Assembly (NCBI GenBank): GCA_933228895.1
Contig: OW121854.1
Coordinates: 93,982,609 to 94,046,608 of the forward strand
DNA from: Platycnemis pennipes
Taxonomy: Eukaryota > Arthropoda > Insecta > Odonata > Platycnemididae
Reading direction: 5' to 3'
DNA: 64,000 bases
The notes below the pieces were generated by a model that made no database searches, was not told where the DNA came from, and was given only the letters and a program-made list of their open reading frames with translations. Shown in pieces: positions 43,973-55,300 of the stretch (within the stretch, counting starts at the first letter, position 1; each line of letters opens with the position of its first letter). A program made the translations under genes and the position numbers.

Positions 43973-44032
43973 ACCCCCTACCACACACCCTTAAGGCACC
44001 TTACAGGCTTCTCAGTTGACGTCTATGTAGAT
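43973..44032 (-). repeat. Repeat-C copy, worn
   Basis: ACCCCCTACCACACACCCTT followed by CTTACAGGCTTCTC and ATGTAGAT is the inverse of the family head with several changes. Confidence 0.5.
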
Positions 44033-44344
44033 AAAGAAGGCTAAATACACAAATGGACAATGTGTTTTCATAGTCATCATAGGCACAAAAACGTAATCGG
44101 TTAAAAAGATGTGAGCAAGATCGGATGTAGATAAGCAGAATATCTTACTCTGATGGTTTTCTGAACACAGGCGCTCGGGAAGCAATACATTCTATTTATT
44201 GTTAATCCATATCTAGCCACTATATCACATACTTTATCCCTAAACGTCTAAGTAATCAACGCCTACTGGCATTTTTGAGGAGTGAGACAAATAAGTGTAT
44301 TGAGAAATCAACAGTTGACTGGAACAAAAAAAGAGTTTTACACT

Positions 44345-44470
44345 GCGGATAGAAGCAAAGCACTTCAAGTTCAGTACTCTGTCCGCTGGATGGGATGCAA
44401 AACATATGAACACTTGGCGCCAATACTGGGTTCATTCCTCTCCTCCGTTTCCTTAAGGCTTTCCAGTATC
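44345..44470 (+). mobile_element. Diverged SINE-A core
   Basis: AGTTCAGTACTCTGTCCGCT, GGATGGGATG, CACTTGGCGCC and CCTCTCCTCCGTTTCCTT follow SINE-A order. Head and tail are gone. A 102-codon frame (44282-44590) runs across it but is a by-product. Confidence 0.6.
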
Positions 44471-47400
44471 AAAACCAATCACATGTCCTTATCGGAAAAA
44501 ATTAACTTTGTTGTCGGTTCCATGGCTCATAGCAAAAACCATAATTATAATGCTGTCGATTTGACTTTCGTTTACGGAGGAAGTCGATAAATCAACGGAA
44601 ACGGTGGAGATCGATCGAATAAAATCCGTAACTCTTTAATCGTTGACCTTCCAAATTATCCTCAAAGAACGCCTATTGTATTGTATTGCACTCCACCTCG
44701 TAGGGCTTAACGGGACTTACATCAGCTACCAAGTGTTCTAATATGTTTCTATTCCCTTGTGCGGACGCTGTAATTTCTTTTGAACAATTTCGTTCAGTTT
44801 TAATACTAACAAATGAAAAAGGATTCTTTAAGTATTATTGCACACATATTTGTCAATGTATGTATCCATACGACTTATTGTGCTTCAAAAAACATACGAG
44901 GTGGCATCACAAACAAATACTTCGAACAATTACTTTTGAAATGAACAGTGGAATCATAAAAAATGTCTATTTTCATATGAAAATATGAAATTGCTAAACT
45001 TTCGGCAGGTTTACTTTTAAACCAAAAAACCTTCATACAGATCATTTTAGAGAGGAAACCTATTCATTACGTAATAAGTAAATGCATACCTACTCAATAG
45101 ATAATGTGGAGTTCAAATTTTCGTAGAAAAAAGATACAAACATTATGAGTGACCACATCAATTCGTAAAATGTTCAATTTAGAGGTTGAAGATTATTTAA
45201 CTATTATTTATGAATAATCAATGACGTGTATTATACTAGGTAAGAATTACTTTTGAAAAGCATGACTTGAGAAAAACGATAGTAATTTTGGTTTCAAAAT
45301 ATTGAATCGTATGAGGAATGAGAATGTGCATGAGAGCAATAGGGATGTATAGAAACTGTATTTAGGATATTATGTGAAAAGATAGGATTTTGTGAATCTG
45401 ATGAAAACGGTAGTGTTGAGAAAGAACTGCTTGAAAATAGCAATGCAATTCAGGGTTCAGACTATACCCAAGGCATAGTCTAACAGGCAGAAAACTTCCA
45501 ACCAAAAATCCTCCATTGCTTACTCTGTATACATCATTAATGACGTTTCTCTGCATGAAAAACCATCAAAATATCCATCTTTGAGTGTTTTTTTTTTTAA
45601 ACTCTCGTGATGAGTGAGGTATAATTAAATATTAAATTATAAAGTCTCCAATGGCCTTAAATAAGAATATGGTGTGAGATATAGTTCTCCAGTCTTCGCT
45701 CAAGAATTTTCATATTCCTTTATTATTCTTCTCTGCTTTATTTTTCCTGGTCTTCTCCCAATCTTTGTTGCCTACCCGGCATCATCATTATCCTCATCAA
45801 AATAATGCTTATGAGCGTACAGTCACCGGGTGCATCCACCGCTTTGATCAAACCTTTGATACGAAGGCCCGTAGTAGCATAAGCGAGGCTACTCACGAAA
45901 CGAGCAGCAAATGGCCAGTAAGCGTTGCCACCTGGAGGGGTATGGGTGAATTCACGAGCCTCGAGGAGCTCTCAAATGACACAGAAGGCTTTGTACGTTA
46001 AGTGGCATGATATCAACAAGCATGTATGCGATAAAGACGGAGAGGAGTGAGTCAATTACGTGATTGAAGCTGGAGAGCACAGTGCATGGCACGATGACAC
46101 TCGTTTTACTACGAGCAAAGTGGCAATTACTTTCATTGCCTTTATTGGTCCTATCGTCCTGGCCCACGTATTTGACTCAAGCTATTATTCGGGAGGTAAA
46201 TCAAGAAATAGAAAATCAAAACAACGGAATATACAATCATGTAGATTTATGTGTATTGTTGTATTTAATTCCAAAATATATTTACTCTTAGTTCACGCTA
46301 TCAAAGCCTCCTTAAGAATACATTTTCATACCTGGCATATGAATATTACGATTACTTTTAACACCGAGGAATTTAGTTAAGAAAGAATGAAATTCATATT
46401 AAAATTTAAAAAAATGTTTTGAAGGTTTTTAAAATCCTTCGGCATGAATTTTCCACAAGAGGATAAGAAAATTCTTGAACTTTTCCCAGAAAACATTTGA
46501 AATAAAATGTAACTTAGGTTGTAGAAGTGTCTTCTTAGATTGCACTTTAGTTACACTGGTTTTCCTAGAATTTCATAAATTTTTCATTCTCCGTAATTAT
46601 TGCCGCCATAAATTCCTATCATTAACATTCCATGAGCCGAATTATTACCTCTGGTGTAATAAACTGGAATTTTAATTGCCGGGGTAACATAAAAAACGGT
46701 TTTCCTTAAACCGAGTCCCACAATTTTTTTATCTGGTAAATGATGAAGCACGAGAAAAATGTAAGCCAGTTTTAAGCATCTTCCGGCGGCATCAAGGAAA
46801 AATTTTCTTGAAATAAAATTAAAAAGAGTGATTAAGGAATTTAATAAAATATACACAACGCAATTTTTAGAAAAAAAATCATGATGCATGGCGCAAGACA
46901 AACAGTGAACAGCTGAATATGAAGACTTGCATGTAAAAATGACACTCTGAAAGAAAAAAGCTATATTCTCCTCCATCAACGTTTTATCCTTCTGGCCACT
47001 GCAGGAGAGCATGGCAGTGGGTGACTCCAAAAGAAGCATACGTTATCGACGATTTAACAACCATATTGCTAGTGAAAACTACCGATTTCACAGGCAAAAT
47101 TTAACTTATAACGGTACGCGGTGAATTCAAACGTAAAGCAGCAATAAAATAAAACCTACCTTAAAATTACAAAACACCAGGGATGTATTGCACAAAAAAA
47201 TTAAAATATTTATCAATTGAAAAAAAAAGATTTATGGCTAAGTGCCAAAAATGTAAGAACATATTTAAAACAATGGACAACGAAATAATAGGAGAGGACT
47301 AGTAATTAACACACCAACAATTGCTAAATATGTAAGTAGTTTAAATTGGTTGAATTTAAAGAGGTTTAAGTAATAAAATTAACTCCTGTGGGAATTAAAT

Positions 47401-48065
47401 TCATAAATACCTACTTAAATACCCTTAGAAAGCGTCACTTCGATGAATTTTCGGTACGATTTCATTGTTATTTATGTTTTAATACACATGTAGTCTCTAT
47501 AAGGGGCCGTATGAATGACAATATTTTGTACGGGGTAGGTGGATCCTATTCCTTCACAAGCATCCCCATTCTGCTTTCATTGTCACACACAGTCTAACAT
47601 GCGAATGCCTCATCCAGGACATTCTAACCGTCTTGGGATAGAGAATGCCAGTATACCATGGCAACACTAGCATGACAACACTAATGCAAGTGTTTACACT
47701 TGCGTCGAATAAATTAGTGTTTTGCTAAGTTTTTCTAAAATCGGAGAACGCTCAGGGTGATAAGAGTAGGGGAAACAGGGAAAAATACTATATTTTAATC
47801 CTTATAGTTATATACATTCATAGTGGACTATTTTTTTGGCCTATTCCACATGGCCATTTTTTTAATGGAACCTTTCAGTATCAGACCCAAAGTTAGACAC
47901 AGCAGTTCAATATATGACAGTAAACTGTTGGAAAATGATTACTAAACTTTAGAAACGATCACAGTCTAGAGAAAAGGGAGACTTGCTCAGATACGGGCGC
48001 CATACTTGCAATAAACAGATAAGTTACGGTGTTATCAACAATATTCTAATGCCACAACTACATAA
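44471..48065. other. 3.6 kb without recognised genes
   Basis: Mostly A+T-rich. 45770-46200 is more balanced and carries overlapping frames (45765-46001, 46060-46380, 46064-46291). The 151-codon - frame at 46584-47039 has no motif I know. None is accepted. Confidence 0.4.
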
Positions 48066-48079
48066 CCCCCCCCCCCCCG
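48066..48079. repeat. Homopolymer of 14 C
   Basis: A run of 14 consecutive C followed by GG and six T. It stands out in such A+T-rich DNA. Its length is prone to sequencing error. Confidence 0.9.
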
Positions 48080-48439
48080 GTTTTTTACATTACGTAATCT
48101 TATGATGCATTACGTATACTCGTCCATAACATTCACATTTTTAAATTTTTTCAGGTTAACGCAAATATTCATCAAAGCTAACATCAGTAATATCCAACCT
48201 AATTATAATTGCGGTAATTTCCATTCAATTGACAGATTCGAGTCATCATAATCAGAGTACTAGAATGAAATATAATGGTATTCTGAAAGTGCTTAAACCA
48301 GTACACTTGCAAGCAAGGAATTGAGTCGGACATGAGTTAAGGAGATCCTTTTGGAAACCTCTGAATATGATATATCTGTATATCCCGACGAGGTCACGGA
48401 AATGCAACGTAGGGAAACGACACAGCCAGATTAATTTCC

Positions 48440-48850
48440 ATCTCCCCAAGCATTTGTGCGGGCAGTAATGACGGCTTTCATTCCACCCTCGTTCTCCCAT
48501 TTCATTCTAGGCAAAATTACAACCCCCATCAAAATGGGGCCGCAACGTTGGTCCGTGGGGCCCTCGATTGAGCACGGGAATTCGAGCGAAACCATGGAAA
48601 TTCCGACGAGATTTTTGGCTCTCCGAGAATTCGCCTATACCGACCTACTTTAAAGAGAGCGGTCGTGTGCGGAGTCGTAAAGCCTGGCCCCTGTCGAGCC
48701 TGAGAGACTCGTTATGGGTGCGGACCTTCGACCATTCCCAGGAATTTTCCTTGCGTCCGTAGGAATACCAAAGGGGCGCGTTTATTGTGGGCGACTCCTC
48801 AGAGGATGAATGCGGACGATTACACTCCGGTGCGTGCGAGAAGAAAAAAA
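48440..48850. other. CpG- and G+C-rich block
   Basis: CG dinucleotides are frequent from 48440 to 48840 against almost none on either side. Frames of 64-88 codons are open on both strands with no known motif. A regulatory element or exon is possible but unproven. Confidence 0.3.
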
Positions 48851-49090
48851 AATAAAATTCCATCCATTCAATAGAGGGAACGTACCGTGATTTCTTTGAG
48901 TTTTTGATCAACCTATGTGACTGAAAATTAATGTAACTTACGACCCGAAATTTGTTGAAAGTGCAGCGGTTTATTTAAACAGCAAAAAAACGACGGTCAA
49001 TAAAACTCTTTCGAACTCGTGCAAAGTCTCCTGACCAACGACTTTATTTCACACAGAGGACATGTGGACTGCCTTTGTTTTATTTAGCTC

Positions 49091-49352
49091 TAAGTCAACA
49101 AACCTGATATTGGTAAGACGCACCTCTCACTCGATTCTGTTAATCATCAGGCTCTTGCTCGTACTAATATAAGTCATCTCTTCACAGCCTTCACTAATTG
49201 CTCTATGATCTCATACGAGGTCTTCTTTGTCATTCGTTTCATACACTTTTCCCTCAGCAACTGTTCCCTCAGATCATTAGATGTGGCTGAATCGATTGTT
49301 TAGACTTCTTTTATAGTTTTCAAAATAGTTCTCTTCCAATATTCTTAGGATG
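49091..49352 (-). mobile_element. LINE-L 3' end, strongly diverged
   Basis: On the + strand GTTAATCATCAG, ATGATCTCATACGAGGTCTT, TCAGATCATTAGATGTGGCT and ATAGTTTTCAAAATAGTTCT align in order with the inverse of the LINE-L C-terminus at 41105-41360. The frame is destroyed. The hammerhead palindrome HH-4 begins 50 bp away. Confidence 0.65.
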
Positions 49353-49428
49353 AAGTATGTTATCTATTTATGTAGAAATGGATAAGTTTTCTGAAGTTAT
49401 TTGGTCGTTTAAGAGAAACGCCAATTTT

Positions 49429-49468
49429 CGCCAACGTTTCGCCTCTTTATTGCGGCTTCATCAGGGCC
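49429..49468 (-). ncRNA. Hammerhead motif, left arm of HH-4
   Basis: On the - strand: GCC, canonical core CTGATGA, extra A, stem II GCC/GGC with a 10-base loop, GAAAC, GTT, GGC. All three stems can form. The cleavage position is GTT, not GTC. Confidence 0.6.
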
Positions 49469-49713
49469 ATGATGCACAAGGTAAGTTTTTACATTTTCAT
49501 TAATTTTTTACAGACTTAGATCAGAATATAAAGAGAGGAAAAAAAATGATTACAGAGCAATCTTGTTTCATACCTTTTTGTTTTTTATAAAAAAAATTTC
49601 ACCAAAAGGTATGTAACAAGACTGCTCTGTAATCATTTTTTCCTCTCTTTATATTCTGATCTAAGACTGTAAAAAATTAGTGAAAAAGTAAAAACTTACA
49701 TTGTGCATCAAAT

Positions 49714-49750
49714 AGCCCTGATGAAGCCGCTATAAAGAGGCGAAAATTTC
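49714..49750 (+). ncRNA. Hammerhead motif, right arm of HH-4 (damaged)
   Basis: GCC, CTGATGA (49718-49724), A and stem II GCC/GGC are kept, but the 3' side reads GAAAATTTC instead of GAAACGTTGG. Stem III and stem I cannot form, so cleavage is not expected. Confidence 0.5.
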
Positions 49751-49775
49751 AAAAGAATGTCTCTTTTGCCAGTCG

Positions 49776-50904
49776 CAGGAGATATGGGGCTCACTGAGAA
49801 CGTACCGTATTTTAGAGGATATCTTAGAGAACGCTAAACGGTGCTAACAGGAAGTAAAGGGGGTTTTAAGGGGAAAAAAATTAGAAAATCAACGTTCCAT
49901 ATAAAAGTGGACCCCTATTTGCGTTTTTAGCCCTGGTTATATTTTATTTGGGGAAATTTAGGTTGTTTTTGCGCAAGAACGTTTTTACTTTATTTGTGGT
50001 TCGGAGTGGAGTCCACTTTCTAAAAATCTTCTCTCTTTTGCGAAGAAAAATGATGAAGATGATGGACATTAACAATGAATACAGCTACTCAAAAATTATT
50101 CCATTAAAAATGACTAGTGTTGAGATCGGCAGTTTCCTACGAAACTCGCCGTTCATTTATATGAAGGAAAAAGAACTTTTTAAAGTCACGCTTGAGACTT
50201 CATCTTTGAACGACACTGTCTCAAAAAAAAGGAAGCGCAATTTTTATGGAACATAATATTTCAGCCATTTGAAAGAGAAATAAGTCAAAGAGGTGAATCA
50301 AAAGGAAATAAAAGTGATGAGAATGATGAGAGAAGAAACCAAATTGGTCGGAGAAAATGACCAAACTTTCCAGAAGAAGTAGGTAGCGAACTTCAAAGAT
50401 ATACGACATGATTGAGAGGCAAAAGTCTATGGGGGGGGATTTCAACCAGGTTTACCAGAGCCCAGGTTTTAGATCAAAATTTGATTGACTTCCAAGGCCA
50501 AATAAAAAGTCTTTCTTACGTAAAATACAGATGATATGCTCCTTGACTATGCCCCTTCAAACTTTTACTATTCCACGGTATCCGTATAAAATTGATAAAA
50601 AGTTTAAATTGACTTTGCTAGGAAGTTACCCTTAGTGCACACCGGGTATACAAGGCACGATTATTTTTCTTTAAAAGATCCAGTAAAGGCGGTGCAAAAC
50701 ACAAAAATGAATGAATATTGCACAAAATTGAAAGACAAAGCCACCTACTTTAAGGGCCATAAAAACGTACAGCGCCAGTGCTCACAAGTTCTCTTCACAA
50801 TTTCAATTTTTTAGTTAAAAATCAATGATGAACGAACAAAAGGAAATTATCATTAAATTAGACGTAGACATAAAAGGATTTCTTGGGTAATTTAAGTCAC
50901 ATCT
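49776..50904. other. Spacer, nothing recognised
   Basis: Frames at 49948-50256 (+) and 50221-50445 (-) show no known motif. 50430-50437 is a short G run. Confidence 0.45.
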
Positions 50905-51250
50905 CTATGGACATAATTAGTGGCACGAGGCAAATGAAACTGAGGCTCGATTTCTGATAAGTTATGGCAAGGTCAGTCTGAATACGGCAATGGTATCAGT
51001 GACGTTTTGCTTCAGGTCATTAACGACCCGTATCTTGGTTCGATATACGATATCTTTAACATAGCCTCGTATAAAGAAGTCTAGGGTAGTGAAATCGGGT
51101 GACAAAGGTGGCCAGGGAATATGGGGTATTGCATTCCCTGTTTAAATTAGTCCCTAATATCTTCATGGTGTTGCATTACCACTTTCATCAACATCAATCT
51201 CGACGATAATTTTACCTCGCTTCCACCTCAACCGCTGCCCATAATCATCG
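50905..51250 (-). pseudogene. DDE transposase remnant (mariner/Tc-like superfamily)
   Basis: On the - strand a frame read from about 51120 contains WPPLSPDFTTLDFF followed by RGYVKDIVYR, then an LKQNV...TDTIA helix, to a stop at about 50965. WPP-SPD-xx-LDFFLWGYVKD is a hallmark of insect transposases of the IS630/Tc/mariner group. The aspartate in SPD and the LDFF motif belong to the end of the catalytic core. Farther upstream (51125-51250) a worn counterpart of the QDGAPPH region can be glimpsed (GNATP), with a frameshift and stops. The N-terminus and both terminal inverted repeats were not found. It is an inactive fragment. Confidence 0.75.
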
Positions 51251-52084
51251 ACGCTAATGGTCTCCGAGTTAAACCATGTCCTCAGTGTAAAATCTGAAGC
51301 AATAATCACTCAGTGTGCTTCTCGGGTGTTCTTGTATTCACGTTATGTCTCATCACGAAAGAAGTATCACCTCTATTAATTTTAATCTTTGTAATTAACA
51401 CCTTTTTTTAACTATCTAAAGTTTCCAACTTTAGATAAATGGAAATATATGAGATATATTTTACAGCCAAGAAATATAAAAACTAAGAGCTTTGGGTTTT
51501 ATTACTGCTCGGTAAGAAATCAAGAACTTCTAGGCAAACAAATATGTACTTTTAACTTGTTTTGATATAAGAAATTAGATGGAGATTTCTGCATTTTCAC
51601 ATATTTCGCAGAGGCTAACACTGCATTCAAACTGAGGTAATGAGGTACCATATTAGGAAATATTCTGGTATGCTTATGGGTCTGCCAAAAGGCGGTATGC
51701 CGGCGAAAGAAGAATCAAACATGATCGTCGAACAACAGTGGCGGTGCAGTAACCAACTAGAGCAGCATGATTCTCTTAATCATCTCGCTGCCATTTCTGC
51801 GTGCTTCGCCCATGGGTACTTCATTATGCACACGAATATGCACCCAACTTCTGGCTGCTAAAATCATGTGCCCACTTATGCGCCTACTTAAGCAACAATA
51901 TTTTCCCTTCCGATTCCGATCAATGCCACCCCACTTAGAGAAAGAGTTTTGCCTTTTTTCTACTTAAGAACCTGATTTCTTCTTAAGATTCAATGGTGGT
52001 GATTCATTTAAGTACGATATGTCTTTAAATTTTCCTTGATGAATGACCGATAGGCCTAAGCATATTTTATTTTTTAATTATGGG
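51251..52084. other. Spacer, nothing recognised
   Basis: May include more decayed transposon sequence up to about 51350. Frames at 51640-51967 have no known similarity. Confidence 0.4.
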
Positions 52085-52300
52085 TATCACTAATTAACCG
52101 TTCCAACTTCAAGACAAGACTTTTCCAGAGATAATACCAATGTCTAATATTATGTCTCCTGTATGTCATTATGTAGCTACTATCACACGTTATTTTTGTA
52201 GATATAATCAGCAATAAATAAATGTAAATTGTCATGTACTTGTGCTCCATGGGATTATATAGTCCCAGAGTAAATAAACTTATCTTATCTATCTATTTTG
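52085..52300 (+). mobile_element. Probable LINE 3' UTR end with TATC tail
   Basis: The 3' end has a hairpin (TGGGA...TCCCA around 52250-52267, with TATATAG in the loop), then GAGTAAATAAACTTATCTTA and TCTATC repeats ending near 52297. A stem-loop followed by a short microsatellite is typical of CR1/L2/Rex-type LINE ends. No coding part remains. The tail motif resembles that of the LINE at 58319-59470. Confidence 0.5.
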
Positions 52301-55300
52301 CATCATTTAAGAAAACACCGGGTGATAGTACTTAACACGACCTCCAATTAGCGTTGAATAACTGAAATAAGAAGGTATTCAATAGAAAGGAAGAAAGGAG
52401 AGCAGAGCAAATATCTGTTATCATCAAATAATTAAACTGAAATTAAGGCTTTGTATTTAATGTCACGGATAAGTATTTAGCACAGATATGCTGAACTGTG
52501 ACACTGATTTTTTTCCATTTATATTACAGGTGGGTGCGTCAACCTGGGAGTGAATTCGGTTAACTGCTTTAAGAGGTAAGGATTTGCGATTGTTAGCACG
52601 AATTTCACACCCATTTCGATTGGGCTACAATGAAGAACTTCTCTTCAATGGATTATTTCATTTTATTAAATACCTACTGTCTTACTCACTGAGGGAAGTT
52701 AAAAGCTGACGCCTATTCCACGGCCAATAGATATACACTGATTTATATCACGAATATCAGTTGATATAATTGAGTATTAGAACAGAAATCTGATGAAAAA
52801 TACTGTGCGAATTACATTGTCAAAGTTTACTAAAATTTCCAACCTGAGGTTGGCAAATATAGTAAAACTCAGATATAGTTTAAACTGCCTAAACATCACT
52901 ATTTTAAGAAAAAATATTATGATATACACCAATACACATTTCATATGAATGCACTTCTGACAGATTTATGAGTTACTTCTCTAAGACATTTAAAAAATTG
53001 ATTGTGTTGATTTACTTATTTTGTATTCACCCTCATTGCATAAATGATACCACCCTTTATTCTGCCTTCATTCCTGAATCTGGATCTATATTTTTGTTAT
53101 CTATCTAGAAGATATTTGAGTCTTAAAACTATTGTTCTCAATACTTAAATACTTAAAACACTTTGTCACAATCAAATCTTTATAGAAGTTAACTTTACGT
53201 CTCCGTCCGTTACGAAAAAAATCTGTCGTTACTTCTTACCACTAAAAAACCATTAATGCTCAATGCTGAGTAACTTCAGTTTAACAGTCAGCATCGGAGA
53301 TAATCGTGTAAGAATTTCAAAAGCAAAGTGGAATAAAATATTAAAAAGTAATTCTGCGATCGACAATCGAATTTTTTAAACGGAGATACATTCAAGTAAT
53401 TGTATAGCGTTTGTGAGCTAAGGCTATCACAAATGCTTAAAAAAGACTTAATAAGATATTACATTGAGGGGGGTCTCCTCCGAGGTTTCTTTAAGTAACA
53501 ATGTTCTTTTAAAAATCCTTCCGTATTCTCCATTTCATGCGATAAATCGCTTTATCGTACAAATCGTACCTTTTTTTTTTTAATTTTACCTTCACGAATG
53601 TGATTTATTCAGCAAAAAAATGAACAACTTCAACCACCGTTTTAATTTGTTAATCTGAGTCATTCTAATTATTTGATTGATCAAAAGTTTTTAAGTTTCG
53701 GATGCTAATTATTTGACTGTACTTATGAGTTATTTCTACATGATTTGACGGCAATTGTCCTTTATGAATTACAGATACACCAATTAGAGTAGTTTTCCCC
53801 ACTTCAGTCCTTAATGACCTTGATTCTCATCCATTTTTAAATGCTCCGTTGAAATATTTGTTCTCGCCGAGAAAGATTGTTGGGCACCGACATTTAGGGA
53901 AAATTGCGGTTCTTAATATTTAACTTTAAATTATCTATTATTGCTTTGGATTTAAAACTTTAGAGAAATAAAAACATAAAGAAAGGAGACGCAAGGATTT
54001 TGAAGACGATTCGGAGAATCTCGAAGGCGGATCACCAAAAAATCTCGGATAACTTTAGCCAATCTCTAAAAACCTCTCTGAATTTTTCTGAATAAATCAC
54101 TTACATTTTGAATAGCATTGCTGCCCAGATGTTTCCCTCTGCGTTTGTCTTTCTTCGCGTATGTATACATCAGGTTCATTAGATAAATTTACATAATACG
54201 ATAGAAAAATATTCAAGACAGAACATGAAAAATGAATCAATATGAATGCGGTGAAATATTTGCACGGCATTATTTTTGCCGTTAGTCATACGCCGTGATA
54301 TATTTTCAAGGCGTATTACGTCAAATAAATATATATTTGTGTGCATATTTACTCGCATAATTTAGCCTACGCATTTAATGTGATAAACATCAATTAAAAT
54401 CTGGCCTTTTGGTTAAGACAACGTTGATGATTCACCCAGAGGTAGGTTAGCGAATGATCACTCGGTCATCCTTGACCCATTCCTAGCACAAAATAAAAAA
54501 CTTTCACAGCGTGTCATACGCGTATGTAAAAATATATACAGGTAAAATCGAGGAGCTGGATGAAAAATATCTGACGCAGCAACCCAAATTCCAACTTCAG
54601 CCTTTCAACTGAAAAGGTCAGCAATGAAAACATTATACTCATTTTTACAATTTAAATGACGGAAGGACGTTCCGAGGATTTGGAAAATCTAATCCTTAAA
54701 TTGAGAACTACCGTTCACACTTTCACACGTGATTCACATGATGATTATGATTGTTCACGCATGATTTGATATGGAATTTCATATGGTTATATAAGCATCA
54801 TTAACGGCCTACTGTATTCGGAATATCCATTTATTATACAAAACCCTAGGAATTCAGAATAAAAGACTCGATTAAATGGTGGATTTAGAAAAAAAGTTTC
54901 AAAATAGCTCAATTGTTTCAAGCGAAAAAATCACTGAAAGCCCAGAAAAAAGGGGCAGATTTCAATTACGTTATATTGCCTAGATCTTGCACTGCTATTT
55001 CATTAAAATTTTTCCACATGAGAGCCGTCTTCATCAAAAGTGTGATTGCTTCTATAATTTCCTTCCGAGTGTCATTTTAAACTCACAAAGAGGCACATTC
55101 ACCAAGGGGAATAGACCTGGTGGATCACTTCGGAAACTGTAGCTGCTCCACAGAGTATAGCAGGCAAGAAAATAGCAAAAATGAAAAAGTTCACTGCAGA
55201 AAAAATCAGCGACAAGAATCACAGCCATTTGGAAACTTGGATGAAATTTTCACGAAGAAAGAGGTAGCTATTCAGGTCAACTTTTATGTGATCCTTTCCA

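Larger units (their letters stand above)
49405..49770. mobile_element. Large palindrome with a hammerhead motif in each arm (HH-4)
   Basis: The left arm (about 49405-49580) and right arm (about 49604-49770) are inverted copies at roughly 85-90% by eye, around a 22-base A+T-rich centre. Shared words include AGATCAGAATATAAAGAGAG and TGATTACAGAGCA. Unlike HH-1 and HH-2, each arm extends about 110 bp upstream of its hammerhead, so the unit joined here includes sequence 5' of the ribozyme. I found no target-site duplication. Divergence between the arms suggests it is older than HH-1. Confidence 0.7.

Noticed and set aside
45880..45905. GAGGCTACTCACGAAACGAG looked like part of a hammerhead
   Set aside because: No CTGATGA/TTGAAGA-type core upstream and no pairing stem.
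46584..47039. 151-codon - strand frame, one of the longest in the window
   Set aside because: No recognisable domain, A+T-driven composition, and no splice or promoter context.
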